Assembly: GCA_028274465.1 (NCBI GenBank)
Contig: CM051456.1
Coordinates: 72,898,753 to 72,962,752, forward strand
Source of the DNA: Plantago ovata
Taxonomy: Eukaryota; Streptophyta; Magnoliopsida; Lamiales; Plantaginaceae
Length of the DNA stretch: 64,000 nucleotides
Direction of reading: 5' to 3'
Under the pieces are notes generated by a model, which searched no databases, was not told the origin of the DNA, and saw nothing but the letters and a program-made list of their open reading frames with translations. The position numbers and the translations under genes were made by a program. The first letter of the stretch is position 1; each line of letters begins with the position of its first letter. This document shows positions 1 through 10,651 of this stretch, in pieces.

Positions 1-1454
1 GTGAGATAGAAATACTCATAAGGAATCAATTCATATTTCTTTTTTGACTTCTTGGTTATAGGATCAGAGTAATAGGAAACATCAATTGGTTTAATCAGAT
101 CAGGTTCTTGTTTTAATTTCTTGCCAATTGAAGTTCTTCTTACCAAGACTTCCAGATTCAGCCATCTCCCAGCAATGTTTCTTGGGAAGGGAGGAGGATC
201 CCTTTCTTTTCTTTTCACCTTCAATTCAATCCAAGTGTACATTTGATTTAGTACAGCAGTTGGAAAGAAATCATTTCCCAATACATCTTCCAACTTTAAG
301 ATCCAGCAACCATGAACATTTCTGATCACATTTTGAGTTGTTTCCTCATTGCTGGTCTTTGTGTATTCAATGCCGGAGCCAATGGCAATGCTGGCTAGCC
401 TCTTTTCTTCCTCTCTTCGCCTTCTTCTTCTTGACTTTGCATTTTCTTGATCTGTTGCTGAAGATCTTGTGTCAGAAGAGAAATGTTTTGAGTGGCCAGA
501 CGGAGTTAGGGCTGTAATTGGTCTAGCTCTTATAGCTTGACCTATTGTCTGATTGTCAGCATCATCATCATCTTCATTCAGATCTTGATGACTTTCAGTG
601 TGACAGTATTCATGAGTTTCAGCAGAAGTTTTTCTCTTTTTCGGATTTGCTGAATTCAACTCAGAATCTGCTTCAGCTTGTCTTTTAGAACTTTGCTCTC
701 TTTCAGCAAGAGGTTCTATTGTCAGTGGCGCTTCAGCAGGGGTTTTATTTCTTGAAGATTTTCTTTGCTTATCTTCCCCCTTAGACATGGATTGCATCAT
801 TGGAGTAATGTGCAGAGAAAAGAACTCATTGCAATTTTCAGCAAGAGTACTTAGGCTATTGTACTTCATGATAATTGCCTGCTGATCGGAGGTCAGCTTT
901 GACAATTCTTGATTAATACTCACCAGTTCTCCTCATGTCTGCGCTCATTTTCGACTTTGTCTTCAATGAAAGTCTGAGCGTTTTTCAATGCAGACTTTGC
1001 TAGTTTGAGTGCTTGACTGACATCTTCTTCATAGCTTTTGTGGTGTAGACTTATGTCTTTCTGAGCTATGGTAAGAGAAGTAGTGCGTTTCAGCACAGTA
1101 ACCAGTATTTTGCCGATGTCAAGCGGACTCTCAGCAAGCAGTGCATCATCTTCTGCTTTGCAGGCTTTGTGGACTTCCATCAGTGCCAAAATTCTTGGAG
1201 TAAAATCCTCCACATGTGGAAACGGCACTAAAGTCGGGGTCAAGGAATGAACTTTAAGCTCAGTAGCGAATTGATCATCTCTATTCAGCAAATGGCTTCT
1301 TATATCATCTCCTACATCATTTTCATCATCAGGAGGAGGAATTGTGACCACAGTGGGTTCAGCTTTCTTTGATTGATCATCCTCATTTGCTGAAAGATCT
1401 TCTTCGTCATCAGATTCATCAAGGCCAGCAACCTTGGTTCCTAAATCTGTAGCT

Positions 1455-1593
1455 TCATTCCCTTTTGGTTGAGTGGTTGCTGATGGCAACGCTTCAGACT
1501 CAACAACTGGAGTTTCACCAGTAGTGACTTTTGATTGAGTAGTTGCTGAAGGCAACGTTTGAGACTCAATAACTGGAGTTTCACCAGTAGTAA
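1455..1593 (-). repeat. Tandem duplication inside the env-like ORF of copy A
   Basis: Two adjacent units of about 66-69 bp encode TTGETPVIESQTLPSATTQ and TTGETPVVESEALPSATTQ. Copy B has one unit at about 31150-31220. The duplication keeps the reading frame, so it adds about 22 residues without breaking the ORF. Confidence 0.8.
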
Positions 1594-2707
1594 GTGGAAG
1601 GGAGGGGACTTCCAGAGGCTTCACTCCTGAAGATTGAGCAATGTCTAGATTCTGCGTATGCCTTGCATGAATCTGTACACTGTTTTGAAGTGCTCTTTGA
1701 TAATCTTCATCCAATTCTTCATCATCAAGGTTTGGATCAGTGACCTTGGCATCGAGTAAAGATAACTCGACATCAGAAAGCTTGTTTTTGCCTAGCTTCA
1801 ATTCAGCGCGCTTTCTGGCGTACTCTTCTTCAGTGTCAACGCCTTGTTCAGGTGCTGGAGTACTTGTCTCAGCAGGAGCAGGATTGGATTCTTGTTGCTG
1901 ACTTGGTGTTTGATCAGCTTGCTGATTGTCATGATGTTCAGTCTCAGCAACTGTCAGTTTAAGTCCACCAGCATGAGGACTAGGACCTTGATTATCATCA
2001 TCGTCATCCTTTTTGTCCTTAGAATCTTTTCCTTCATCATCACTTGGATCTTTAGGAATGTTCTCATCCTCTTCTTCTTCATCATCGTCCGTCAGTATGA
2101 CCAACTCAAGATGTTTGTAAAGTGCAATACTCTTAACTTCCTCTTCTTCATTGATTTTGTGGGGATCAGCCACCACGGGTACAAAGGAACCCTTGAGCAT
2201 CACAGCTTGTTCAGCTGGAGAGGCACTCTTGAATTTGGCTTTCATATTCTCTCTGATTAGACCAATCAAACTTGAACTCATGAGTTGAGAATATGTCAAC
2301 TCTTCTGGAAGTATTGAGTGCACAAATATCTCGAGTTTCAACAGAGAAAGTCTCTTTTTCTCGTTGGACAAATGAAGGTGAAGTTCAGAAAAGTCCATCC
2401 TTCTGTACCTTTGCCAGTTGCTGACAGACTTAGCAACTCTGGTCAAGGTAGTTTTCTTGAAGTCTGAGTAAAGTTCTTCTGAACTTACTTTCGGATCTTC
2501 AGTGATGTGAGCCACTTTAGTAGTCTCTTTTTGAGCTTGAAAAAGAATAAAATTAAGTTCAAGAAGGTTTTGGAGAATAGTTTTAGAGTCCAAAGCTGGA
2601 ACATGATTTACCTGCTGAGATTCAGCAAGCTCATGTTGCACATTTGTTTGTGCTGGTACTATTTCCATTGCTTCAGGAGCTTGAGAAGCATCCTTGAATT
2701 GTTCATC

Positions 2708-2779
2708 CTGAAATAATTTTAAGTTAGATACAAGCACTAAGTTTTCAAACTTAGTTGAAGTACCAAAAACTTTATCTAC
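2708..2779 (-). other. 72-bp in-frame intron in the env-like ORF, precisely absent in copy B
   Basis: On the minus strand the exon ends CAGCAG, then GTAGATAAAG...AATTATTTCAG, then GATGAACAA. In copy B (near 32343) CAGCAG is joined directly to GATGAACAA with no extra or missing base. The segment has canonical GT and AG ends, is 24 codons long and has no stop. It can therefore be translated or spliced without changing frame, like an exitron. Precise absence in the sister copy is what reverse transcription of a spliced RNA would leave. Confidence 0.75.
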
Positions 2780-2848
2780 CTGCTGAGCAGGAGGTGTGGA
2801 TTCTGGTGCAGAGGCTTCAGCAACCTTCTGACTTGTATCTTGAGAAGT

Positions 2849-2923
2849 CTGTAAAGAAATTATTATATTAGCAAAAGAATGAGTTTCAGATAGTGAAGTT
2901 TTGCTTATGGTTGAGTTAACTAC
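2849..2923 (-). other. 75-bp in-frame intron-like segment in the env-like ORF
   Basis: Minus strand: exon ...CAGCAG, then GTAGTTAACTC...TTTCTTTACAG, then ACTTCTCAAG. It is 25 codons without a stop, with good GT and pyrimidine-rich AG ends. Copy B keeps an equivalent segment near 32413-32487. A third similar segment begins CAGCAG|GTAAATCATG in both copies. In copy B (32173-32247) it ends TTTTTCAG, while in copy A the corresponding end reads TTTTTCAAG. Confidence 0.55.
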
Positions 2924-5123
2924 CTGCTGAAGAAGGACAGGTGGTGACTCAGTCCTTTCAGCAACGATAGCTTCTTCAGTATCTGGGACTTGTTCTTCAA
3001 CAGACTTCTTTTCTTGCTCTGTTTAAGAAAGCTGTGCGGGTTTAGCAATCTCCCTTGTCTCTGAAATGACAAGTTGAGCGGAGACATCTTGAACCTTGAG
3101 TTCACTGCTTGTCATGAAAACATCTACTGATTTGTTGGAAGTGTCTTCAATCTCCAACTCCATTTGCTGACTCAGTTCTGTCAGCACCAACTGAACTTCG
3201 TCAATGGATGTTTTCGGTGAACTAGGTCCAGTATTCTCAGCATCATGAGATGCGTCGTCGAATAGTGTCTCTTGTGGTGTTTCAGCAATCTCTGGGACTT
3301 GAACCATTGCAGTCTCAGCAACTGGTTCTTCAACAACTTGATGAGTTGCTTGTTCAGCAAACATCTTTTCAGCATCAGCAGCATCAACAAGTGCCGTGGT
3401 TCTTAGATCAGCAGCAATATCACTTGCTGGTTCCACAGTCTGATCATCTAGATTATCTACAATGTAGATATCTGGGATTGAGGCAGGAATTTCGTTTCCA
3501 CTGCCTTGTGGTCTCATCTCAGCAGATGTATCAACATTGAGTTGATTGTTGAAGGCTTCCGCAAACACTTCAACATTGCTGAAGTAGGTTTCAGTAACCA
3601 CTTCATTAACATCTACTGGGAATTGTGTTTCAGCAACTGCGGGAGTATCATCCGAAAGATCGTGGACAACTGGAACTGACTTGCGAGCCAGTGTTTTCTT
3701 TCTTGGGTTACTTGTCCGTTTTCTCTTAGGGACGGGGTTAGCTGATGACGCTGCAGTCTGAGTGTCATCATCAGCTTTCCTCTTTTTCTTCTTTGATATT
3801 TCCAGTTTCTCTCCAGCAGTAGCGTCAGTAGTTGCATTTTCAGCAACGGCTGTTGTACACTTATCTTGATCACCATCTACAACAGTTTCATCAACAACTT
3901 TTTCAGCTGTTGGAGCCTTGTCTTGCTGAGTAGTGGTGACAACATCTGCAGCTGTTGTATACCTTTCTTGCTGACTTGTGCTGACAACATTTGCAGCTGT
4001 TGTCTTCTTTGATTTCTTATCAGCAAGCTTAGGTGCATTTTGCTTATAGAAGGCTCTTCCCACATTGCATACTGATTTCTTAATCGACAATGGGTTTCTC
4101 AGCTGAATCCTGAAGTGTTCAAGGATATAGCATATTTTTAGTCCATACATGACTGGGAAGGTAGGTGAGACCTTGTTGTCTTCAACCTTAACCTTGAATT
4201 TAGTAACACAATCAATAAGTCTGTTGAAAATGTACTTTGCCCAATTGAGCTCGGTTTTGTTGTCATGGATATGCATCAGCAGCGGCCACCTTCTCAAGCC
4301 TACTTGGTCTATTCCTCCGATTTGGGAGTCTAACACTTTGATTAGTAGCAGAGCTACTAGACCAAGTGAATGGCAGAGATGCTTCCTCTTAACGTGCTTT
4401 GTCCAAGTCACGAAAGCAATCTCTCCTTTCTTCATTTTCTCGTTTCTGACATCACTGTAGAAGGCTTCAATTTCTTCGTCAGTGGCAGTGATGTCATCTT
4501 TAGTTCCAGTGGTTGGAATCTGAAAGATGTCGGCTAAATCAGTCCATTTCAGGACGATTTGCACACCTTGAACTGTGGTGGAAATCACTTTTTTCAGTGA
4601 CTCCTTTACCATCAGTTAGAGTCTGGATTTCTGCATTATTGTAGAATTCCATAGTATCTAACATACTCACTTTCTTAGGGTGAGCTGTTATAAAGAGAGT
4701 AAGGCCTTGCTGTTTCATCAAGTCAAGCGCCTCCTCATTTTCACCGTCAAGTTCTTGTTCATAGAAGTATCGGATATACTTCTCTTTGGCAAATCCGCCC
4801 CATTGCATCATCATCTAACACTTTGCAGTGTCTAGATATGCAGGCGGCATAGGTTTTTCGGTTATTTGGTCGTTTTTCAACACAATTTTCACTGTGTTGG
4901 TCGTCGGAGTTATCACCGGAGCAGTGCTTTTTCCAGCACTGTCAACCTTAGATGATTTTGATGTCTTAGAGGACTGTCTCTTTGGTTCCATTTCTTTATA
5001 TAGGGTGAGAAATATACGAAAAAGATTACTTTGCTTTTTGACCGGAGGTACAATGAATGCAGGGTAAAATTTGCAGAGAAAGGAAATGTGAGTTAAAGAA
5101 TTTTGTCTTTCTCTAACTCCTTG

Positions 5124-5131
5124 TTTATATA
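5124..5131 (-). promoter_or_regulatory. TATA box upstream of the env-like ORF, copy A
   Basis: TATATAAA on the minus strand (context ACTATATAAACAAGG), 133 nt before the env-like ATG at 4991. The same box occurs in copy B at 45266-45273, 141 nt before its ATG. The spacing fits a start site about 30 bp downstream and a leader of about 100 nt, which suggests a subgenomic promoter for the env-like ORF. The motif is seen directly; promoter activity is inferred. Confidence 0.55.
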
Positions 5132-5508
5132 GTGTCTCTGATGTGCAAGAAGCTCAATCGATTTTGAGTTCTCAGCAAGGGTAAATTAGAGATTCAACAG
5201 CGTTAGTGGAGCCTTTGCATTAAATGCGTAGTGGCCCACTAACAAAAACCGCCAGAGCACTCTTTCTCTTTGCAATGTTAACCGTTAGATCAAAAACTGC
5301 TTTTAATCAATGGCCACGATTGTATTTCATGTCATGATTATTAGCGAGTTTATCTGTGCCCGATTAACGTCACAAATTGATTTTACCTAGATTTATGGGA
5401 TTTGATTGCTTGTTGAAGTAAACAAGAATCTTTTCAGCGAGTTTGTGTTACCAGCCTTGTTACTTGTTGAAAGTTCCCCCTTAATCAGATAACTCATATT
5501 TCTTTAAG

Positions 5509-5905
5509 TTAAAAGACATTTCTGAGTTCCCGTATCAGCAAATTCTTTTTATCTTGAGATATCTTTTGGTAAAATCTGAGAAGTGAGTTTGCTCTTTTCT
5601 GAGTTCCCGTCTCAGAGTTTTCCTTTGATACTTGAATACCTGTTTCAGTATCTTTGATTGTCTGAATGCCTAATTCAACAATCTTTAAGGTTTTTCTCTT
5701 ACTGAGTGTCCGTCTCAGCAAGTGATCAAGTTTCCTAACAAATACCCATTTTGAAGGAATTACTTGCTGAATGCCTTTTACTGCAATCATGTAGTGACCT
5801 ATCATTTCTTTTTAGAAGAAATCAGTGGAAGGAGCTTTTATTCAACTAAGCATACTTTGGCTTGATGAATACCTGTTTCAGCAATCTACCACTTGTATCC
5901 CTTAT
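5509..5905 (-). repeat. Degenerate short repeats in the spacer between RNase H and the env-like ORF, copy A
   Basis: On the plus strand a unit close to TGARTNCCNGTYTCAGCAA recurs every 30-90 bp, for example near 5523, 5597, 5637, 5700 and 5864. Some units (CTGAGTTCCCGTCTCAG) are imperfect inverted repeats able to form a hairpin. Read on the minus strand they encode repeated ETGIQ/ETGTQ pentapeptides. Copy B carries the same array at 45701-46080, so it is a conserved part of the family. The remaining spacer (4992-5508) is A/T-rich leader with no gene seen. Confidence 0.65.
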
Positions 5906-7240
5906 TAAGGTAATTCAATCAATCCAAGGTTATACCTTAGCATTGCGAATCTATTATCTGGTAAGGGCTTGGTAAAGATGTCAGCAAGTTGATCATCAGT
6001 ACCCCCTTTTACAACCTCAATATCTCCTTTTTTCCACATGATCTCTAATGAAATGTCTAATATCAATGTGCTTAGTCCTTGAGTGAAACTTAGGATTTTT
6101 CGTGATAGCAATAGCACTTGTATTATCACAAAAGATTGGTGTTTTCTTTGCAGAAATACCATAATCTCTTAATTGTTGCTGAATCCATAGGATTTGAGCT
6201 GTGCAACAACCAGCCGCAATGTACTCAGATTCAGTAGATGAATTGGCAACACAGGTTTGCTTCTTGTTGAACCATGATATTAATCTAGTACCTAAAAACT
6301 CACAAGTTCCAGAGGTACTTTTTCTATCAAGAGTTGATCCTCCATGATCAGCATCAGAATAACAAAACCAATTCAAGTCCAGAATCTTTAGGATACCATA
6401 ATCCAACATTGACTGTACCTTTGATATATTTCAGTATCTTAAGTGCCTTTTTGTAGTGTGATTCTCTTGGATCAGATTGGAATCTTGCACACACACAAAC
6501 AGCATACTGAATGTCAGGCTACTTGTTGTTAAATACAACAAGGAACCAATGAGCTTCCTATACTTGTGTTCTTCAACACTTTTATCTTCCTTAGTATAAC
6601 CCAATTTGGTACCAACACTGATAGGGATCTTTTCAGGTTTTTCTTCCTCTTTGATCCTAAACTTTATGAGCATTTCTTTCCCATACTTTGCTTGATTTAT
6701 GAATATTCCATCTTTGAGTTGCTTGACTTGCAATCCTAGGATATAATTCAATTTTTCCATCATACTCATTTCAAATTTATTTGTCATGAGTTTGGCAAAA
6801 TCATCACAAAGTTGCTTGTCCTTAGATCCAAATATTATGTCATCCACATAAATCTGAACTAAGAGTATTTTACCATCTTGGTTCGTGGTAAACAAAGTTT
6901 TGTCAACTTCACCTTTCTTGAAACCATTATCCAGCAAGAACTTGGCCAATGTATCATACCAAGCTCTAGGTGCTTGCTTTAGACCATATACAGCTTTCTG
7001 AAGCTTGTATACCATCTTGGTTTCTGAGGGAAGTTCAAAGCCAGGAGGTTGTTCTAAGTAGACTTCTTCAGCAAGTTCACCATTCAAGAATGCACTTTTA
7101 ACATCCATTTGATAAACAATGAAGTCATTGTGAGCAGCAAAGGCCAAGAAAAGTCTAATTGTATCCAATCTTACAACTGGTGCATAAGACTCATCATAGT
7201 CCAATCCTTCAGTCTGACAGTAACCTTGAGCAACCAAACG
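5905..7240 (-). pseudogene. pol: Copia reverse transcriptase and RNase H, copy A
   Basis: RVT_2-type reverse transcriptase: [20 protein letters not shown], the [14 protein letters not shown] motif, and the catalytic YVDDIIFGS near 6829-6855. It is followed by copia RNase H with YSDADHGG, DRKSTSGTCEFLG, NSSTESEYIA and the C-terminal LADIFTKPLP motif near 5940. The RNase H frame is broken near 6040 by one extra base in a T-run, and again between RT and RH near 6420. At its 5' side (near 7240-7290) about 540 bp present in copy B are missing. That loss removes the N-terminal part of RT and the preceding linker and replaces it with short locally copied filler. Defective. Confidence 0.9.
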
Positions 7241-8412
7241 TGCTTTGTTTCTTCAACCAAACGTGCTTTGAGTAACCTTGAGTAACCAAAAGACGCAGCA
7301 ACATCCGGAGCAACTGCGTCTTTTGCTGGAAATTCTTTGTCATGAACTATATTTATCTTGTCATGACTTGGGGGAAGAGAGTCATTATTAGAATCATCAT
7401 TTAGTTCGATTGACTTGATTTGCCTAGCATCAGATTCAGTTCTTTGCTCATGTATGATTAGCTTTTTCATACATTCTGATATTTCTTCTTCAACAGGCAC
7501 TCCTTGTGTCTTTTCGTAGAATACAACATGCACTGATTCTTCGATCTTTTGTGCCTTTTTGTTGTAAACTCTATAAGCTTTACTATGCAAGGAGTAACCA
7601 AGAAATATCGCTTCGTCTGCCTTTTGTTGAAATGTTCTTAGGTATTCTCTACCGTTATTAAGAACGAAACACTTACAACCAAATACAATTAGATGAGTGA
7701 TATTAGGAGGTCTTCCAACAAACAACTCATAAGGAGTTTTGTTGTATTCCTTAGTAATCAGACATCTGTTTTGAGTGTAACAGGCGGTATTAATCGCTTC
7801 AACCCAGTAAGCCTCACTTATTTCAGTGTCAGCAAGCATTGTTCTTGCGGCTTCTTTTAGGGTGCGATTCTTTCTTCAGCAACATCGTTTTGTTGTGGTG
7901 TCCTTACTGAGGATAACTGATGTTTATATTTTGAAGTGGCAATAACTCAGTTATGTAACTGGTTTACAAACTCAGTACCATGGTCTGTCCTTAGAACTTT
8001 TACCTTGTCATTTTTCATGACTTCAAGCTTATTCAGCAAGTTAGGTATTCAGTCCTTGTTGCAGATTGTGGTTTGATAAATACGACCCAAGTGAATCTGA
8101 ATAGTCATCTACCACCACCAGACCATACTTCTTACAAGCAATAGCCTTGTTGAAGTAGATCAAACAAGTCCATGTGCAAGATTGTAAAGTTTTTAGTTGA
8201 CGGGACTACTGACTTGTTCTTAAAATACGATTTGGTTGCTTACCTGCTGACATGCATTGCAACACACCATCCGCTTGAAAGTGACCTTAGGTAATCCAGC
8301 TACAAGTGCCTTTTTAGACAGCTTGTTCAGCGTCGTGAAGTGTAGATGACTTGTTCGTTTAATATGCCACAACCATGCTTTTTCAACAAGGCAATCGTGA
8401 TCTGAGACAAAG
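7241..8412 (-). pseudogene. pol: Copia integrase, C-terminal part, copy A (left side of gap)
   Basis: Encodes the integrase end, with EAINTACYTQNRCLITKEY, TPYELFVGRPP and VFGCKCFVLNNG, followed by the YRVYNKKAQKIEESVHVVFYE region and an acidic linker. Frame quality worsens steadily from about 7850 to 8412. Many single-base insertions and deletions relative to copy B and to the right-hand copy of the same sequence look like poor consensus at a contig end rather than biological decay. Confidence 0.8.
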
Positions 8413-8512
8413 NNNNNNNNNNNNNNNNNNNNNNNNNNNNNNNNNNNNNNNNNNNNNNNNNNNNNNNNNNNNNNNNNNNNNNNNNNNNNNNNNNNNNNNN
8501 NNNNNNNNNNNN
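8413..8512. other. Assembly gap (100 N)
   Basis: Exactly 100 unknown bases, the usual placeholder for a gap of unknown size. The sequence left of it (about 7501-8412) and right of it (about 8513-9426) are the same stretch of copy A integrase. The true overlap was probably left unjoined, making an artificial duplication of about 0.9 kb. Confidence 0.97.
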
Positions 8513-9453
8513 CTCTTGTGTCTTTTCGTAGAATACAACATGGCACTATCTTTCGGCCTGTGTGGTATTGCCTTTTTGTGTAAGACGCGGTAATGCTGTT
8601 ACTAGGAAGGAGTAACCAAGAAATATCGCTTCGTCTGCCTTTTGTTGAACTGGTTCTTAGGTATTCTTCTTACTACCGTTATTAAGAACGAAAAAACACT
8701 ACAACCAAATACAATTAGATGAGTGATTTAGGAGGTCTTCCAACAAACAACTCATAAGGAGTTTGTTGTATTCTTAGTAATCAGACATCGTTTAGTGTAA
8801 CAGGCGGTATTAATCGCTTCAACCAGTAAGCCTCACTTATTTCAGTGTCAGCAAGCATTGTTCTTGCGGCTTCTTTTAGGGTGCGATTCTTTCTTTCAGC
8901 AACATCGTTTGTTGTGGTGTCCTTACTGAGATAACTGATGTTGTATGCCTTTGAAGTGCAATACTCAGTTATGTACTGGTTTACAACTCAGTACCATGGT
9001 CTGTCCTTATAACTTTTACCTTGTCATTTTTCATGACTTCAAGCTTATTCAGCAAGTTAGGTATTTCAGTCCTTGTTTCAGATTTGTGTTTGATAAATAC
9101 GACCCAAGTGAATCTTGAATAGTCATCTACCACCACCAGACCATACTTCTTACCAGCATAGCTTGTTGAAGTAGATTCAAACAAGTCCATGTGCAAGAGT
9201 TGTAAAGGTTTTGTAGTTGACGGTACTGCCTTGTTCTTAAAATAAGATTTGGTTTGCTTACCTTGCTGACATGCATTGCAAACACCATCCTTCTTGAAAG
9301 TGACCTTAGGTAATCCAGCTACAAGTGCCTTTTTAGACAGCTTGTTCAGCGTCTTGAAGTTTAGATGACTTGTTCGTTTATGCCACAACCATGCTTTTTC
9401 AACAAGGCAATCGTGATCTGAGACAAAGTATTTTTCAACGATTGCTGAAGACC
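8513..9453 (-). pseudogene. pol: Copia integrase, copy A (right side of gap, probably the same locus as the left side)
   Basis: From 9388 leftwards it encodes the pre-integrase/zinc-binding start (MWHKRTSHLNFKTLNKLSKK, CNACQQGK) and the integrase core (LLHMDLFEST, VVVDDYSRFTWVVF, VIRTDHGTEL). The part from 8513 to about 8950 repeats, with errors, the integrase C-terminal region also present at 7501-7900. At 9449-9453 the pentamer agacc marks the target-site duplication of G1-minus, so the upstream half of this ORF resumes at 17781. Confidence 0.85.
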
Positions 9454-10651
9454 TGATGAACCGGAATTTGTCAGATTCAAATTAATCAAATAAATTTGTT
9501 TTGAGCCAAAGGCAATTCACAACTACAACGAAAACCGTAGTGTAGCAGTAAAATAACCTCGAGTGTCGATCTCTAAGGACTATAACTAGCTTTATCTAAT
9601 CTAACTTAAACTATAAAATCAACAAACGACTTAGCACAGGTTTTTCTTATCAAGATAATGGAAGTTAGTGATAGTATGATCATTCAAAGCATAGCAGGTT
9701 AATAATCATGCATGTAGTACCCGATCGTTTTGCATAGAGATCTAAGATCATGAATTGTCCAATGTGTTCCGTTTTATTCAACACTACGAAGATAGAGGGC
9801 TTAGATAGATCAAAGAAATAAAGCAATAACTCAAAGTCTGATTCGCATTACCGCCATCATGCATAATTAATAACCCTTCGCTAAGAAATCACATACTATC
9901 ACCAACGATAGATTTAGTTACTCATAGATGTCATGCAATCAACAAAAATCATAGCAAGATTGAATGAAAACATGTTGAAAGATATATAAATATAAATATA
10001 AAAATCTGAGATACAATGTTACCGAAGGTTGTCAATCTCCGAAGAATCACGATCTCACAAGCTCCAAATTGATAAGAAAAATTGTCTCCTATGCTAAGAA
10101 TTCCCAGAACAGGCTCTGGAGAATTCCTACCTAAAACTAATGAGAAAGGTATGAAAAAGGTCTGAGAAAGTATGAAAAAACGTAAAGAAACAACAACTAT
10201 ATATAGGAGTTCGGCACGCGTGGGGTGAGTCGCCCCACGCACCGGGCAAACCGCCTGGTGTGGGGCGAACCGCCCCACATCCCGAGCGAATCACCCGGGA
10301 GCTTCAGTCGGCGAGAGACACGTTTTCGACATGTTTTTGGATTTCTTTTCCTTTTCGGACTCGGTTTTTGCGTTCTAGTGACCTTTTAGCCTTCAGACTC
10401 GACCCCTAGACTTCAAATCCTATCCGGAATCTTCTAGATACTCCAAAAATGTCCTCGGAACACCAATTCTTCGTTCTCTTTAATATAATTGCCCGGAAAA
10501 CCACGTTTTTCACCTAAAACCTGTAAAATGCAAACTAAAGGGAAATATGACACTATTCTAATAAAATGCACTAAAATATAGCTCAATTAACATAGAGGAT
10601 AGCTAAAATAGGTGAAAAAGACTCGAATGAAGGTGTAAAATACGTTCATCA
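9454..10651 (-). repeat. 3' LTR of G1-minus
   Basis: About 1.2 kb, nearly identical to 16579-17780. A TATA box (CTATATATAG) is at 10197-10206. Immediately upstream of it in element orientation (10215-10300) lie GC-rich palindromes of the type GGGGCGAACCGCCCC. Confidence 0.93.

Larger units (their letters stand above)
1..4991 (-). pseudogene. Sirevirus env-like ORF, copy A (broken, continues past left edge)
   Basis: Starts at ATG 4991 (MEPKRQSSK...), about 0.9 kb after RNase H. The N-terminal third resembles the plant-retrotransposon 'putative plant transposon protein' type domain, with motifs such as MQWGGFAKEKYIRYFYEQEL and RRWPLLMHIHDNKTELNWAK. The rest is low-complexity and hydrophilic, rich in Ala/Glu/Thr/Gln, with an acidic Asp/Glu/Lys stretch near 1990-2090 and basic KKKRK/KRKR-like patches near 3715-3790 that could be nuclear signals. 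I see no convincing signal peptide or transmembrane helix, so a membrane envelope role is not supported by sequence. Lesions compared with copy B: a TAG near 4816, a T-run frameshift near 4590, a C-to-T nonsense change near 3023, and a frame break near 920. Below 920 the frame continues (NSLSTLAENCNEFF) to the window edge. Two GT-AG bounded in-frame segments lie at 2708-2779 and 2849-2923. The function of these ORFs is unknown. Confidence 0.78.

Noticed and set aside
128-325. Short plus-strand ORF near the left end
   Set aside because: It lies antisense to the env-like ORF of copy A and has no recognisable domain.
1-4991. True viral envelope protein
   Set aside because: No signal peptide, membrane anchor or cleavage site visible; only the position is env-like.
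8220-8593. Open frames running through the N gap
   Set aside because: They contain only unknown residues in the middle and errors at the contig ends; artefact.
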